Source: Nostoc sp. ATCC 53789
GTDB taxonomy: Bacteria; Cyanobacteriota; Cyanobacteriia; Cyanobacteriales; Nostocaceae
Reading direction: 5' to 3'
Assembly (NCBI RefSeq): GCF_009873495.1
Contig: NZ_CP046703.1
Span: 6,848,501 to 6,912,500 of the forward strand
DNA: 64,000 nucleotides
The position numbers were made by a program, and so were the translations under genes. Under the pieces are notes generated by a model that did no database searches, was not told the DNA's origin, and was given only the letters and a program-made list of their open reading frames with translations. The stretch's first letter is position 1. The number at the start of each line of letters is the position of its first letter. Below are positions 1-7,500 of this stretch, in pieces.

Positions 1-384
1 CGGTGTCAGGGGAATGATATTTTGTCCAGTTTGAAAGCAACTTCCTCGTGTTCCTGCTGACCTTACCCTACCAGGTCTACCTGGGACGAAGGCAATACGA
101 TTTCTACCGCGTTGGATGTAACTTGTAACATTTCTAATTGCAGAAGTAGCGTATCTATCTCCAGGACGTAGCCGTTCTGCTTGCTGAAAATATCCCAAAG
201 CTTTTCGGTAGTTTCTACGTTTGGTTTCGTTATAGCCGAGTTGCATATATTGCGTGTAAGCAGATTTGGCTTGTGCTAGTTGCAAAACTGACTCTGTTGC
301 CAAAACCTGTGTAGTAATCACAGGTTCTAAGGGAAGAAATGCTAAAGCCGCAAGCAAATAGCTTGCCCAAAATCTATGTTTCAT
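1..384 (-). CDS. secreted protein with TPR-like region, 3' end cut off
   Basis: The reading frame is open from an ATG at 382-384 down to the window edge, so 128 codons are visible and the C-terminus is missing. The N-terminus is a signal peptide (MKHRFW, a hydrophobic stretch, then a likely cleavage near VLA-TES). Residues about 35-85 are helical and look like one TPR-type repeat (YRKALGYFQQAERLRPGD). Near residue 110 there is a GTRGSC motif followed by IIPLTP, which resembles the start of the cyanobacterial DUF928 type of secreted domain. The product is therefore probably exported to the periplasm or envelope. The function is unknown, and the DUF928 comparison is from memory of the motif only. 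Confidence 0.7.
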   Translation of the reverse strand, partial: MKHRFWASYLLAALAFLPLEPVITTQVLATESVLQLAQAKSAYTQYMQLGYNETKRRNYRKALGYFQQAERLRPGDRYATSAIRNVTSYIQRGRNRIAFVPGRPGRVRSAGTRGSCFQTGQNIIPLTP

Positions 385-967
385 AATGTCTATTTCCACT
401 TGTAGTACGTTGATTGGGGCTATATAATACAATACCCTAAGCTTGACAGTAGTAAGGCTTTATGTACCAGTTTGTGGAAATGCTGAGGTAGCCTTCTACT
501 TTTGCACAAGAAGATTCCCAACTTATTTTAGGACTTAGGCAGAACTATACAGTGTAGGGGCAATTCATGAATTGACCCTACACCGTGGATCTATTTCCTA
601 TCAAAGAATGATTAATAAAAACCTGAAACGACGTATTTATCGAACAGAATTCAGGAGTCAGGAGTCAGAATTCAGAATGAATTCTGTGCGAGTGGCGGAT
701 AGCGCAGCGTAAAGCCTTCTCTACGAGAGGCTGCGCCAACGGCATGGCTTCGCTTAAAGCGAGTCCACGAGCATCTGAATAGCCGGGTTTAAGACCCCCA
801 CTAAATCTACGATTTGGTGGTCTTTAATCAGTCGCGGGTCTGAATCCCCGACTGATTTATTCTGACTCCTGAATTCTGACTTCTGAATTCTTCTTCAATA
901 TGCTTTATCAACAACACTTGTAGAGACGTAGCAGTGCTACATCTCTACATTATTTTTCATCAGATGT
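385..967. other. non-coding spacer with repeats
   Basis: No credible gene is seen. The stretch carries the promoter side of the leftward secreted-protein gene, a near-palindrome at 552-583 built on GGGGCAATTCATGAATTG, and the compound inverted repeat at 645-892. A similar palindrome lies at 55451-55474. Confidence 0.6.
645..892. repeat. compound dispersed inverted repeat
   Basis: The ends are inverted copies made of AGAATTCAGGAGTCAG-type words (645-678 against 859-892). Inside lie a 28-bp word at 695-722 that recurs inverted at 19864-19891, and a hairpin around TCAGTCG...CGACTGA near 828-855. This looks like a non-autonomous repeat element typical of Nostoc intergenic DNA. Confidence 0.6.
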
Positions 968-2896
968 CTAATGAGGTACAGCTAATTGTGCATCAGCTAC
1001 TTGGGCATTATCAGCAACGATTTGGCGGAATGAATCGCCTTCAATTGTTTCTTCTTCTATTAACAAATCTACTAAACGTTCCAAAACTATGCGGTTTTCT
1101 TCCAACAGTTCTTTTGCTTTGATATAAGAGTTGTTGACAATTTCACGCACCTGTGAATCAATTTTGGCGGCAATTTCTTCAGAATAGTCTGATTTATTCA
1201 TCCAGTCGCGTCCTAAAAATACCTCTCCACTCTGATTTTCCAAAGACAATGGGCCTAATTCTGACATCCCGAAGCGTGTCACCATTTGCCGCGCCATCCC
1301 TGTCACCTGTTGCAAGTCATTGCTTGCACCTGTGGTAACTTCTGGCTTGCCAAAAACGATTTCCTCGGCGGCGCGACCACCCAAAGTAGCAGTAATCCGC
1401 GATTTGAGTTGAGAACGGGAAACTAACCCCTGTTCTTCGTTAGGAGTAAACCAAGTTAATCCGAGTGCTTGTCCCCGTGGAATTAATGTAACTTTCTGCA
1501 CAGGGTCATGGTCTTTGAGCAATGTGCCTACCAAAGCGTGTCCAACTTCATGATAGGCAATCAAGCGTTTGCTCTTGCTGTCTACTAAAGCAGTACCTTC
1601 CATACCTGCAACCACTCTATCCACAGCAGCATCAATTTCTAAAATGGTGACAGCTTCTTTGCGTCTCCGAGCAGTCAGAATTGCCGCTTCGTTGAGTAAG
1701 TTGGCTAAGTCTGCGCCAGTAAATCCAGGAGTGCGACGAGCGATCGCTTCTAATGATACGCTAGGGTCAATTTTCTTATTCCGCGCGTGGACTTTCAAAA
1801 TTTCCAGTCGACCTTTGAGATCCGGCGCATCCACCATCACTTGTCTGTCAAAGCGTCCTGGTCTAAGCAGCGCTGCATCTAAGACATCTGGGCGGTTAGT
1901 GGCAGCAATAATAATAATACCTGTATTACCTTCAAAACCATCCATTTCGGTGAGCAGTTGATTGAGGGTTTGTTCGCGCTCATCGTTACCGCCACCGATA
2001 CCAGCACCCCGTTGTCTACCTACTGCGTCAATTTCATCGATAAATATTAGACATGGGGCATTTTCTTTCGCTTTCTTGAAGAGGTCGCGGACGCGAGATG
2101 CACCCACACCAACGAACATTTCCACGAATTCTGAACCGGAAATACTGAAGAATGGTACACCTGCTTCACCTGCGATCGCTTTTGCTAGTAAAGTTTTACC
2201 AGTACCAGGGGGGCCAATTAACAGCACTCCTTTGGGAATCCGTGCGCCTACAGCCGTAAATCTTTCTGGCTGTTTTAAGAAAGTAACAACTTCTTCAAGG
2301 TCTTCTTTAGCTTCTTCAACCCCGGCGACATCTTCAAATTTCACTCCGGTTTTGGCTTCCATTTGGAAACGAGCTTTGGATTTGCCGAAATTCATCGCTT
2401 GGCTAGAAGCATTTGTAGAGCGTCGGAGGAACAATAGCATTAAAGCTACCAGTGGCAAAATCCACATAAGATTAATCAATAGCCCAACAGCAGCTCGACT
2501 GTTAGCAGAGGAAACCTCGCCAAACTCAACATTTTTATCTTTGAGTATGTTAATTAACTCTGTGTTTTGCGCTAAAAGTCTTACCTGTTGCGGTGGCGTA
2601 TTTTCCTTTTGCCCTTTGAGATAAACTCTGGCTAGCTGTTCGGTTTCGTCAAGCTCTACTTTTTGGACTTCTCCCGCCTTCGCTTTCTTGAGCAAATCAC
2701 CATAGTTTAGAGAGGTACTAGAGGTAGTAGAGGTACTCTCTGGTTTTTGTGCCAAGACGGGGGTACTCCCGAAAATTCCTGGTAACATAATCAAGCTAGC
2801 TGCGATGCCTACGGCGGGCTTTGCCAACGCACCAACCCAAGCAACTCGCTTTGATGACTGCCTTTTTACCAATGCTTTTTTTCCCAAATTTGTCAT
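968..2896 (-). CDS. ftsH: ATP-dependent zinc metalloprotease FtsH
   Basis: A 642-residue membrane-anchored AAA+ protease that degrades damaged or misassembled membrane proteins; in cyanobacteria the family includes the photosystem II repair proteases. An N-terminal hydrophobic segment (about 26-50) and a second near 136-157 bracket the lumenal domain. Walker A is GPPGTGKT at 228-235 and Walker B is LIFIDEID at 283-290. The second region of homology with ATNRPD...RPGRFD lies at 331-350, and the zinc site HEVGH is at 449-453. All catalytic parts and the usual length are present, so the enzyme should be active. Cyanobacteria carry several paralogues, and which one this is cannot be told here. 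A purine-rich AAGGG lies just upstream of the ATG. Confidence 0.96.
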   Translation of the reverse strand: MTNLGKKALVKRQSSKRVAWVGALAKPAVGIAASLIMLPGIFGSTPVLAQKPESTSTTSSTSLNYGDLLKKAKAGEVQKVELDETEQLARVYLKGQKENTPPQQVRLLAQNTELINILKDKNVEFGEVSSANSRAAVGLLINLMWILPLVALMLLFLRRSTNASSQAMNFGKSKARFQMEAKTGVKFEDVAGVEEAKEDLEEVVTFLKQPERFTAVGARIPKGVLLIGPPGTGKTLLAKAIAGEAGVPFFSISGSEFVEMFVGVGASRVRDLFKKAKENAPCLIFIDEIDAVGRQRGAGIGGGNDEREQTLNQLLTEMDGFEGNTGIIIIAATNRPDVLDAALLRPGRFDRQVMVDAPDLKGRLEILKVHARNKKIDPSVSLEAIARRTPGFTGADLANLLNEAAILTARRRKEAVTILEIDAAVDRVVAGMEGTALVDSKSKRLIAYHEVGHALVGTLLKDHDPVQKVTLIPRGQALGLTWFTPNEEQGLVSRSQLKSRITATLGGRAAEEIVFGKPEVTTGASNDLQQVTGMARQMVTRFGMSELGPLSLENQSGEVFLGRDWMNKSDYSEEIAAKIDSQVREIVNNSYIKAKELLEENRIVLERLVDLLIEEETIEGDSFRQIVADNAQVADAQLAVPH

Positions 2897-3226
2897 AATA
2901 ATTACCCTTTGTCTGCTGGCACAAGTTGAGCTATGGTTTTATGCCTATTCTTCTACCAAAAATTGTAATAACTGGAAATTACACTTTTCTTATCTAGTCT
3001 AACTTCCACACAAAAGCATTCCCATGTTTCTCCGGTTATTACATAAATTTGAGCAACCTGGATAATTATTCTGGCTCCTAACTCCTAACTCTTTCATCCT
3101 CAAATTTTCCAGCAGATATTAATTTGACACATTCCGACACAAATCGCTAAGATAAACATAGTCATAACGATTCCGCTTTTTAAGAAATCTGGTGATAGTA
3201 GCTAGTTAATAATTTGTAGGTTAATT
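2897..3226. promoter_or_regulatory. divergent intergenic region ftsH / FMN reductase
   Basis: The spacer lies between two divergently transcribed genes and so must hold both promoters. It is AT-rich and has a short run of the CCTAACTCCTAACTC low-complexity word that recurs in this genome. No specific operator was recognised. Confidence 0.4.
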
Positions 3227-3772
3227 ATGGTGAGAATTGTTGGTATTGGTGGTAGTTTAAGACCAAACTCCTATACGCAGCTTGCTTTACAAGTAGCAGT
3301 GCAAAGAGTAGAAGCCCTTGGTGCAGAGGTAGAAATTCTTGATTTAAGACAGTTGCAGTTACCGTTTTGCACTGGCGCAAAAGAGTATCTAGAATACCCA
3401 GATGTTAAGCGGTTACAGGATACAGTCAGTCAGTCAGATGGATTAATTTTAGCCACACCTGAGTATCATGGTGGGGTTAGTGGTGTCCTGAAAAATGCTC
3501 TAGATTTGATGAGCTTTGAGCAACTGTCTGATAAAGTGACAGGACTAATCAGCGTATTGGGCGGTCAGTCAAATAGTAACGCATTAAATGACCTACGGCT
3601 AATTGTCAGATGGGTGCATGGTTGGGTAATTCCAGAACAAATTGCGATCGGACAAGCTTGGGGTGCATTCAGTCCTGAAGGCAAACTCGTAGATGAAAAG
3701 CTTTCTCAAAGATTTGATGAATTTGCTCAAAGTTTAGTTGATAACACTCGCAAGCTGCGAGGCGTGAATTAG
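3227..3772 (+). CDS. NADPH-dependent FMN reductase family protein
   Basis: A 181-residue flavodoxin-fold oxidoreductase. The N-terminal beta strand and phosphate loop IGGSLRPNSYT (about 7-17) bind the FMN phosphate. The family signature PEYHGGVSGVLKNALD lies at about 79-94. Members use NAD(P)H to reduce FMN, quinones, azo compounds or metals such as chromate, and the physiological substrate cannot be told from sequence. The length is normal for the family. The gene stands alone and is followed by the hairpin at 3777-3802, which separates it from the convergent ferrochelatase-like gene. Confidence 0.85.
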   Translation: MVRIVGIGGSLRPNSYTQLALQVAVQRVEALGAEVEILDLRQLQLPFCTGAKEYLEYPDVKRLQDTVSQSDGLILATPEYHGGVSGVLKNALDLMSFEQLSDKVTGLISVLGGQSNSNALNDLRLIVRWVHGWVIPEQIAIGQAWGAFSPEGKLVDEKLSQRFDEFAQSLVDNTRKLRGVN

Positions 3773-3776
3773 TTGT

Positions 3777-3802
3777 AGGGTGGGCAAAGCCAGACCCACC
3801 CT
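3777..3802. terminator. hairpin between convergent genes
   Basis: AGGGTGGG pairs perfectly with CCCACCCT around a 10-base loop between two convergent genes. There is no strong T-run, so it is a probable bidirectional transcription end rather than a classic intrinsic terminator. Confidence 0.5.
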
Positions 3803-3816
3803 GATAAACTCAAAAC

Positions 3817-4935
3817 TTAATGATGATGGTGGTGATGATGGTGATCTCCAGCGAGTTGGGGATTAACTGCCAAAGCTTGCTCTGACAACAACTCTGCAAT
3901 ATGATCATCAGCCCATTGGGCCACCATTGCCAAAAATTCTGGATGGTCATTAACACAAGCCATTTGCACGTAGTTCGTGCCAGGATTCTGTTTCTCTAAA
4001 GCATGGATGATATGGTGTACATCCAATAGAGTTTCGTGGTTTTCTGTGGCAAAGCCAATTGGCATAAAAATTACCACTTTTGCACCCAACTGAATCAGGT
4101 TGTTTGCAGCTTGTTCGGCGTTTGGCTGTGTCCAATCAATTAAGGGCGTGTCATGATTGAGCCAACCCACTGAGATTAATGGATAGCGATTAATCAACTT
4201 ATCCCGAACTAAATCATACATTGCTTCACTTTCGGCAATCCCAGAAGTAAAGCCTTTAGCTTTATGGGGACAGCCGTGATTCATTAATACAATCCCGATT
4301 TGAGAAGGGAGATAAGCTCCTGCTAATTCAGCAATCTTCTCTTCAACCAGATGAGCCATCAAATCGATGTAAGCTGGTTCGTTGAAGAAAGAAGGAATGT
4401 AGCGCTGTGCTTTAACCCAGTGTTCCTCACCATCAGCCAACTCAACGAGAGCATTGTTAACTTGCTCGATCGCAATCCCACTGGTAAAGATAGAATCAAC
4501 AACTAGCAATGGGTAAATTAGCAGCTTCTCGAAGCCTTGGTTTTTGATTTCTGCCAAGACTTGATTGGGTAGGAAAGGGGCACAGAAGTTAAAAGCTTTG
4601 AAAACTTGAACTTTATCTCCCCATTTTTCTTGTAAATTCTTTTCAATCCCAGCCCGTTGCTGTTCAAAAATGGCGTTGTGTGGGGAGATAAAATCGTGGT
4701 GTGTGTGTCCCCACTCATGGCGGTCAAATAGCGCCAAAAGCTTTGCCAGAGGGGGATAAATCCAGGTTGGTACTGGTGCGAACTTTGCTGTCAGTAGATT
4801 TAAAGCCTGTTCGTTATAGTTGGCGAAATCTTCGTAGCTTTCGACTTCGCCGTAGCCCATAAGCAGTACGGCTACACGGTCTTTACCTGATAGATGCTCG
4901 TGGGTGTGTTGTACTTTTTCCGGCGTGGCAACCAC
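3817..4935 (-). CDS. ferrochelatase-family protein with C-terminal polyhistidine tail
   Basis: A 372-residue class II chelatase of the ferrochelatase family. The candidate catalytic His is H220 in LMNHGCP, and the partner Glu is E301 in GFATENHETLLD, which aligns with the GFVSDHLEVLYD segment of known ferrochelatases. The family inserts a metal, usually iron, into a porphyrin. Cyanobacterial HemH normally ends in a chlorophyll-binding-type membrane helix. This protein lacks it and instead ends in GDHHHHHHHH immediately before the stop. The N-terminus also has a small His cluster (QHTHEHL), and residues 73-86 are His-rich (HEWGHTHHDFISPH). It may be a metal-delivering paralogue rather than the housekeeping enzyme. 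The family is clear and the substrate is not. Confidence 0.8.
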   Translation of the reverse strand: MVATPEKVQHTHEHLSGKDRVAVLLMGYGEVESYEDFANYNEQALNLLTAKFAPVPTWIYPPLAKLLALFDRHEWGHTHHDFISPHNAIFEQQRAGIEKNLQEKWGDKVQVFKAFNFCAPFLPNQVLAEIKNQGFEKLLIYPLLVVDSIFTSGIAIEQVNNALVELADGEEHWVKAQRYIPSFFNEPAYIDLMAHLVEEKIAELAGAYLPSQIGIVLMNHGCPHKAKGFTSGIAESEAMYDLVRDKLINRYPLISVGWLNHDTPLIDWTQPNAEQAANNLIQLGAKVVIFMPIGFATENHETLLDVHHIIHALEKQNPGTNYVQMACVNDHPEFLAMVAQWADDHIAELLSEQALAVNPQLAGDHHHHHHHH

Positions 4936-5290
4936 AATTAGTTCCTCAATATAACCAGAGTGCAGAGAAATATAAAATAAGGGAATAGCTTACACATGTC
5001 CCTTCCTTACTTGTAACTTATTATCCCATCCAGGGGGATAGGATAGGTGGGTAAATCAAGATAATACATCAAAAGACATACAAAACTTACGTGGGGCATT
5101 GGGCATTCCTTCCCTGCGGGAGGCTCAGGGCAAGTGGCATGAAAAATTATACAGTTCGGTTAAGCCAAGAGACGTGATAAATCGCCGTCAAAACGAAGGA
5201 TTGATTATTGTAGAGACGGCGATTTATCGCGTCTGTGTAATTTAGAATTTTCATCAAAAAACCCTAACCCAACCGTAGAATTATCTTCCA
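4936..5290. other. intergenic region with hairpin repeat
   Basis: The promoter region of the leftward chelatase-like gene lies at its left end. The rest holds the imperfect hairpin at 5171-5233. No gene is seen. Confidence 0.5.
5171..5233. repeat. palindromic repeat, GACGCGATAAATCGC type
   Basis: A 19-base arm at 5171-5189 matches the inverse of 5215-5233 with one mismatch, around a 25-base spacer. A short relative, the palindrome GACGCGATTCATCGCGTC, sits just after der at 47596-47613. Confidence 0.65.
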
Positions 5291-5932
5291 ATGCCCAATC
5301 AGGATAGACAAATGAGTATAATTATTTGCCCTGGAATTCATGAACCAGAGTTAACTGAAAGCTTTAGAGTAGGATTGTTAGATTTAGTTTCTAATGGCGC
5401 GATACCTGCGGTGAGCTACGCTAACGCACACAACCCCACAAATATACTGATTTATCCAGGTAAAGATATTTCGGTTTTATCAGCATTGCACATTTTGCAG
5501 TTTTTGCGCGATCGCTTGACCGGCTCTTTAAAATCACCAATTATATTTATTAGCTTTAGTGCTGGCGTAGTTGGGGCAATAGGGGCAGCACATTTGTGGC
5601 AACTCTTGGGTGGTAGTGTCAAAGCTTTTATTGCTATAGATGGATGGGGAGTACCACTACAGGGTAATTTTCCGATTCATCGGATGAGTCATGATTATTT
5701 CACGCATTGGAGTTCCTGTTTGCTAGGTTGTGGGCAAAATAACTTTTATGCACAACCAGCAGTTGATCATTTGTCTATGTGGCGATGTCTAACGGAAATC
5801 CCCTCTGAATCTACCTCCCAAGCTGTACAAGGCTGGTGGGTAGATTCATCCATTGAAATTTCTCCACCCAAAGGTTATCTGACAGCAGCTGAGTTTTTGC
5901 TTATGCTGTTAAAGCGCTATGAAGCAAATTAG
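5291..5932 (+). CDS. conserved hypothetical, alpha/beta-hydrolase-like
   Basis: A 213-residue soluble protein with no family I can name. It opens with a strand (SIIICPGIHEPELTESF) and has a nucleophile-elbow-like segment IFISFSAGVVGAIGAA (about 91-106), as in alpha/beta hydrolases. A possible histidine lies near VDHLSMW. Translation may begin at the first ATG or at MSII seven codons later (5312). Positions 5396-5428 match a dispersed intergenic repeat and encode the GAIPAVSYANA segment, so part of this protein derives from a repeat insertion. The enzymatic role is inferred only from the elbow motif. Confidence 0.7.
   Translation: MPNQDRQMSIIICPGIHEPELTESFRVGLLDLVSNGAIPAVSYANAHNPTNILIYPGKDISVLSALHILQFLRDRLTGSLKSPIIFISFSAGVVGAIGAAHLWQLLGGSVKAFIAIDGWGVPLQGNFPIHRMSHDYFTHWSSCLLGCGQNNFYAQPAVDHLSMWRCLTEIPSESTSQAVQGWWVDSSIEISPPKGYLTAAEFLLMLLKRYEAN
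5396..5428. repeat. dispersed repeat copy inside a gene
   Basis: The stretch closely matches the inverse of the intergenic repeat at about 23680-23709, sharing GATACCT, CGGTG, GCTACGC and ACGCA in order. It is in frame with the surrounding gene. Confidence 0.55.
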
Positions 5933-6105
5933 TCCGGACAATAGAATTATGAGTTAGGAGTTAGGAGTGGGGAAGGGAAAAGGTTACAGGTGATAGCGTA
6001 CAGGGGACAGTCAAGAAAAACTATACCCCATACCCCATAGCCCATACCCAATGCCCAATGTCCCATTCCCCATGTCCCATCTACCCAAAGCAAGAAAGTA
6101 TCTAA

Positions 6106-7368
6106 ATGTTTCCAACTGAACCAGCTGCTGTTAATAACGGGTTTGGCGCACTGCTAAAAAACCGTGGTTTTATGCTCCTGTGGATTGGGCAACTGGTGTC
6201 CCAGTTAGCAGATAAGGTTTTCTTCGTTTTGATGATTGCTCTGCTGGAGAACTATTCACCGCTTCCTGGCTTGGCACAAAACTCGATGTACTCAACTTTG
6301 ATGCTGTCATTTACAATACCAGCAATTTTGTTCGGCTCTGCTGGTGGTATCTTTGTTGACCGCTTGCCAAAAAAGCTAATTATGGTTGGCTCAGATGTTG
6401 TGCGGGGAATATTAACGCTGTGTCTTCCCTTGTTACCAAGACAGTTTCTGATTCTATTAATCCTGACTTTTGCCATCTCTACGGTGACGCAATTTTTTGC
6501 ACCAGCCGAGCAAGCAGCCATTCCCCTGTTGGTGAAACGAGAGAATTTGTTAGCAGCCAATGCGCTGTTTACCAGCACGATGATGGGAGCTTTAATTGTT
6601 GGCTTTGCTATCGGAGAGCCTATTTTGAGTTTGGCGAAAAGCTGGATGGGAGAAGAATACGGTCAAGAGCTTGTGGTTGGCGGATTATACATATTGTCGG
6701 CTGCAATCATGCAACCGATTAAGTTCAAAGAACCCAAACGACCAAGGGAACATCGGGCATCAAATAACCCTTGGGCTGAATTCACTGAAAGCCTACGCTA
6801 TCTCAAGAAAAACCCTTTGATCTTGAACGCTATGCTGCAACTGACAACCTTATATTGTGTGTTTGCAGCCTTAACAGTACTAACAATTCAATTAGCTGAA
6901 GAGTTTGGTTTAAAAGAAAAACAGTTTGGCTTTTTCTTGGCAGCAGCAGGTGTCGGTATGGTATTTGGTGCGGCGATTTTAGGTCACTGGGGTGATAAAT
7001 TGCATCACAAACCCTTACCTTTAATTGGATTTTTGATGATGGCACTAGTTTTAGGGGTGTTCACTTTTACGCACAACTTATTACTGGCGCTAGGACTCTG
7101 TGCATTTTTGGGTATAGGTGCTGCCCTAATTGGCGTACCCATGCAAACTTTAATTCAACAGCAAACACCATCTACCATGCACGGTAAAGTATTTGGTTTT
7201 CAAAATCATGCCGTAAACATCGCTCTGGCGTTACCCCTAGCAATTACTGGGCCATTAACTGATGTGCTGGGCTTGCGAACTGTGCTTGTAGGAATGAGTG
7301 TTGTTGTTGTTGTTGTCGGTGTTTGGGCTTGGAAAAATACCCGCAATGTCTTGCAAGACGTAATTTAA
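6106..7368 (+). CDS. major facilitator superfamily transporter
   Basis: A 420-residue inner-membrane protein with about twelve hydrophobic helices. The loop GGIFVDRLPKKLIM (about 79-92) is the MFS motif-A region between helices 2 and 3, and the related sequence GHWGDKLHHKPL marks the second half. The overall pattern fits the drug/lipid-exporter type (MFS_3-like), in which proton flow drives export. The substrate is not predictable. It stands alone between intergenic low-complexity DNA and ilvB, and a C-terminal run of valines (VVVVVVG) is part of the last helix. Confidence 0.88.
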   Translation: MFPTEPAAVNNGFGALLKNRGFMLLWIGQLVSQLADKVFFVLMIALLENYSPLPGLAQNSMYSTLMLSFTIPAILFGSAGGIFVDRLPKKLIMVGSDVVRGILTLCLPLLPRQFLILLILTFAISTVTQFFAPAEQAAIPLLVKRENLLAANALFTSTMMGALIVGFAIGEPILSLAKSWMGEEYGQELVVGGLYILSAAIMQPIKFKEPKRPREHRASNNPWAEFTESLRYLKKNPLILNAMLQLTTLYCVFAALTVLTIQLAEEFGLKEKQFGFFLAAAGVGMVFGAAILGHWGDKLHHKPLPLIGFLMMALVLGVFTFTHNLLLALGLCAFLGIGAALIGVPMQTLIQQQTPSTMHGKVFGFQNHAVNIALALPLAITGPLTDVLGLRTVLVGMSVVVVVVGVWAWKNTRNVLQDVI

Positions 7369-7500
7369 TTAATGTAGGCTAATAATCTATCTTTATATTG
7401 AATATAAAAATTAATCAGGTTTTCATTGAAGTTTTCAACTAAAATGAAATCTTAAATACAGAATCCAGCATTAACTTTAGCTATAGTCTGAGGTTTGACC

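Noticed and set aside
1962..2624. 220-codon plus-strand frame
   Set aside because: It lies wholly inside ftsH on the opposite strand and encodes no recognisable motif; ftsH is unmistakable.
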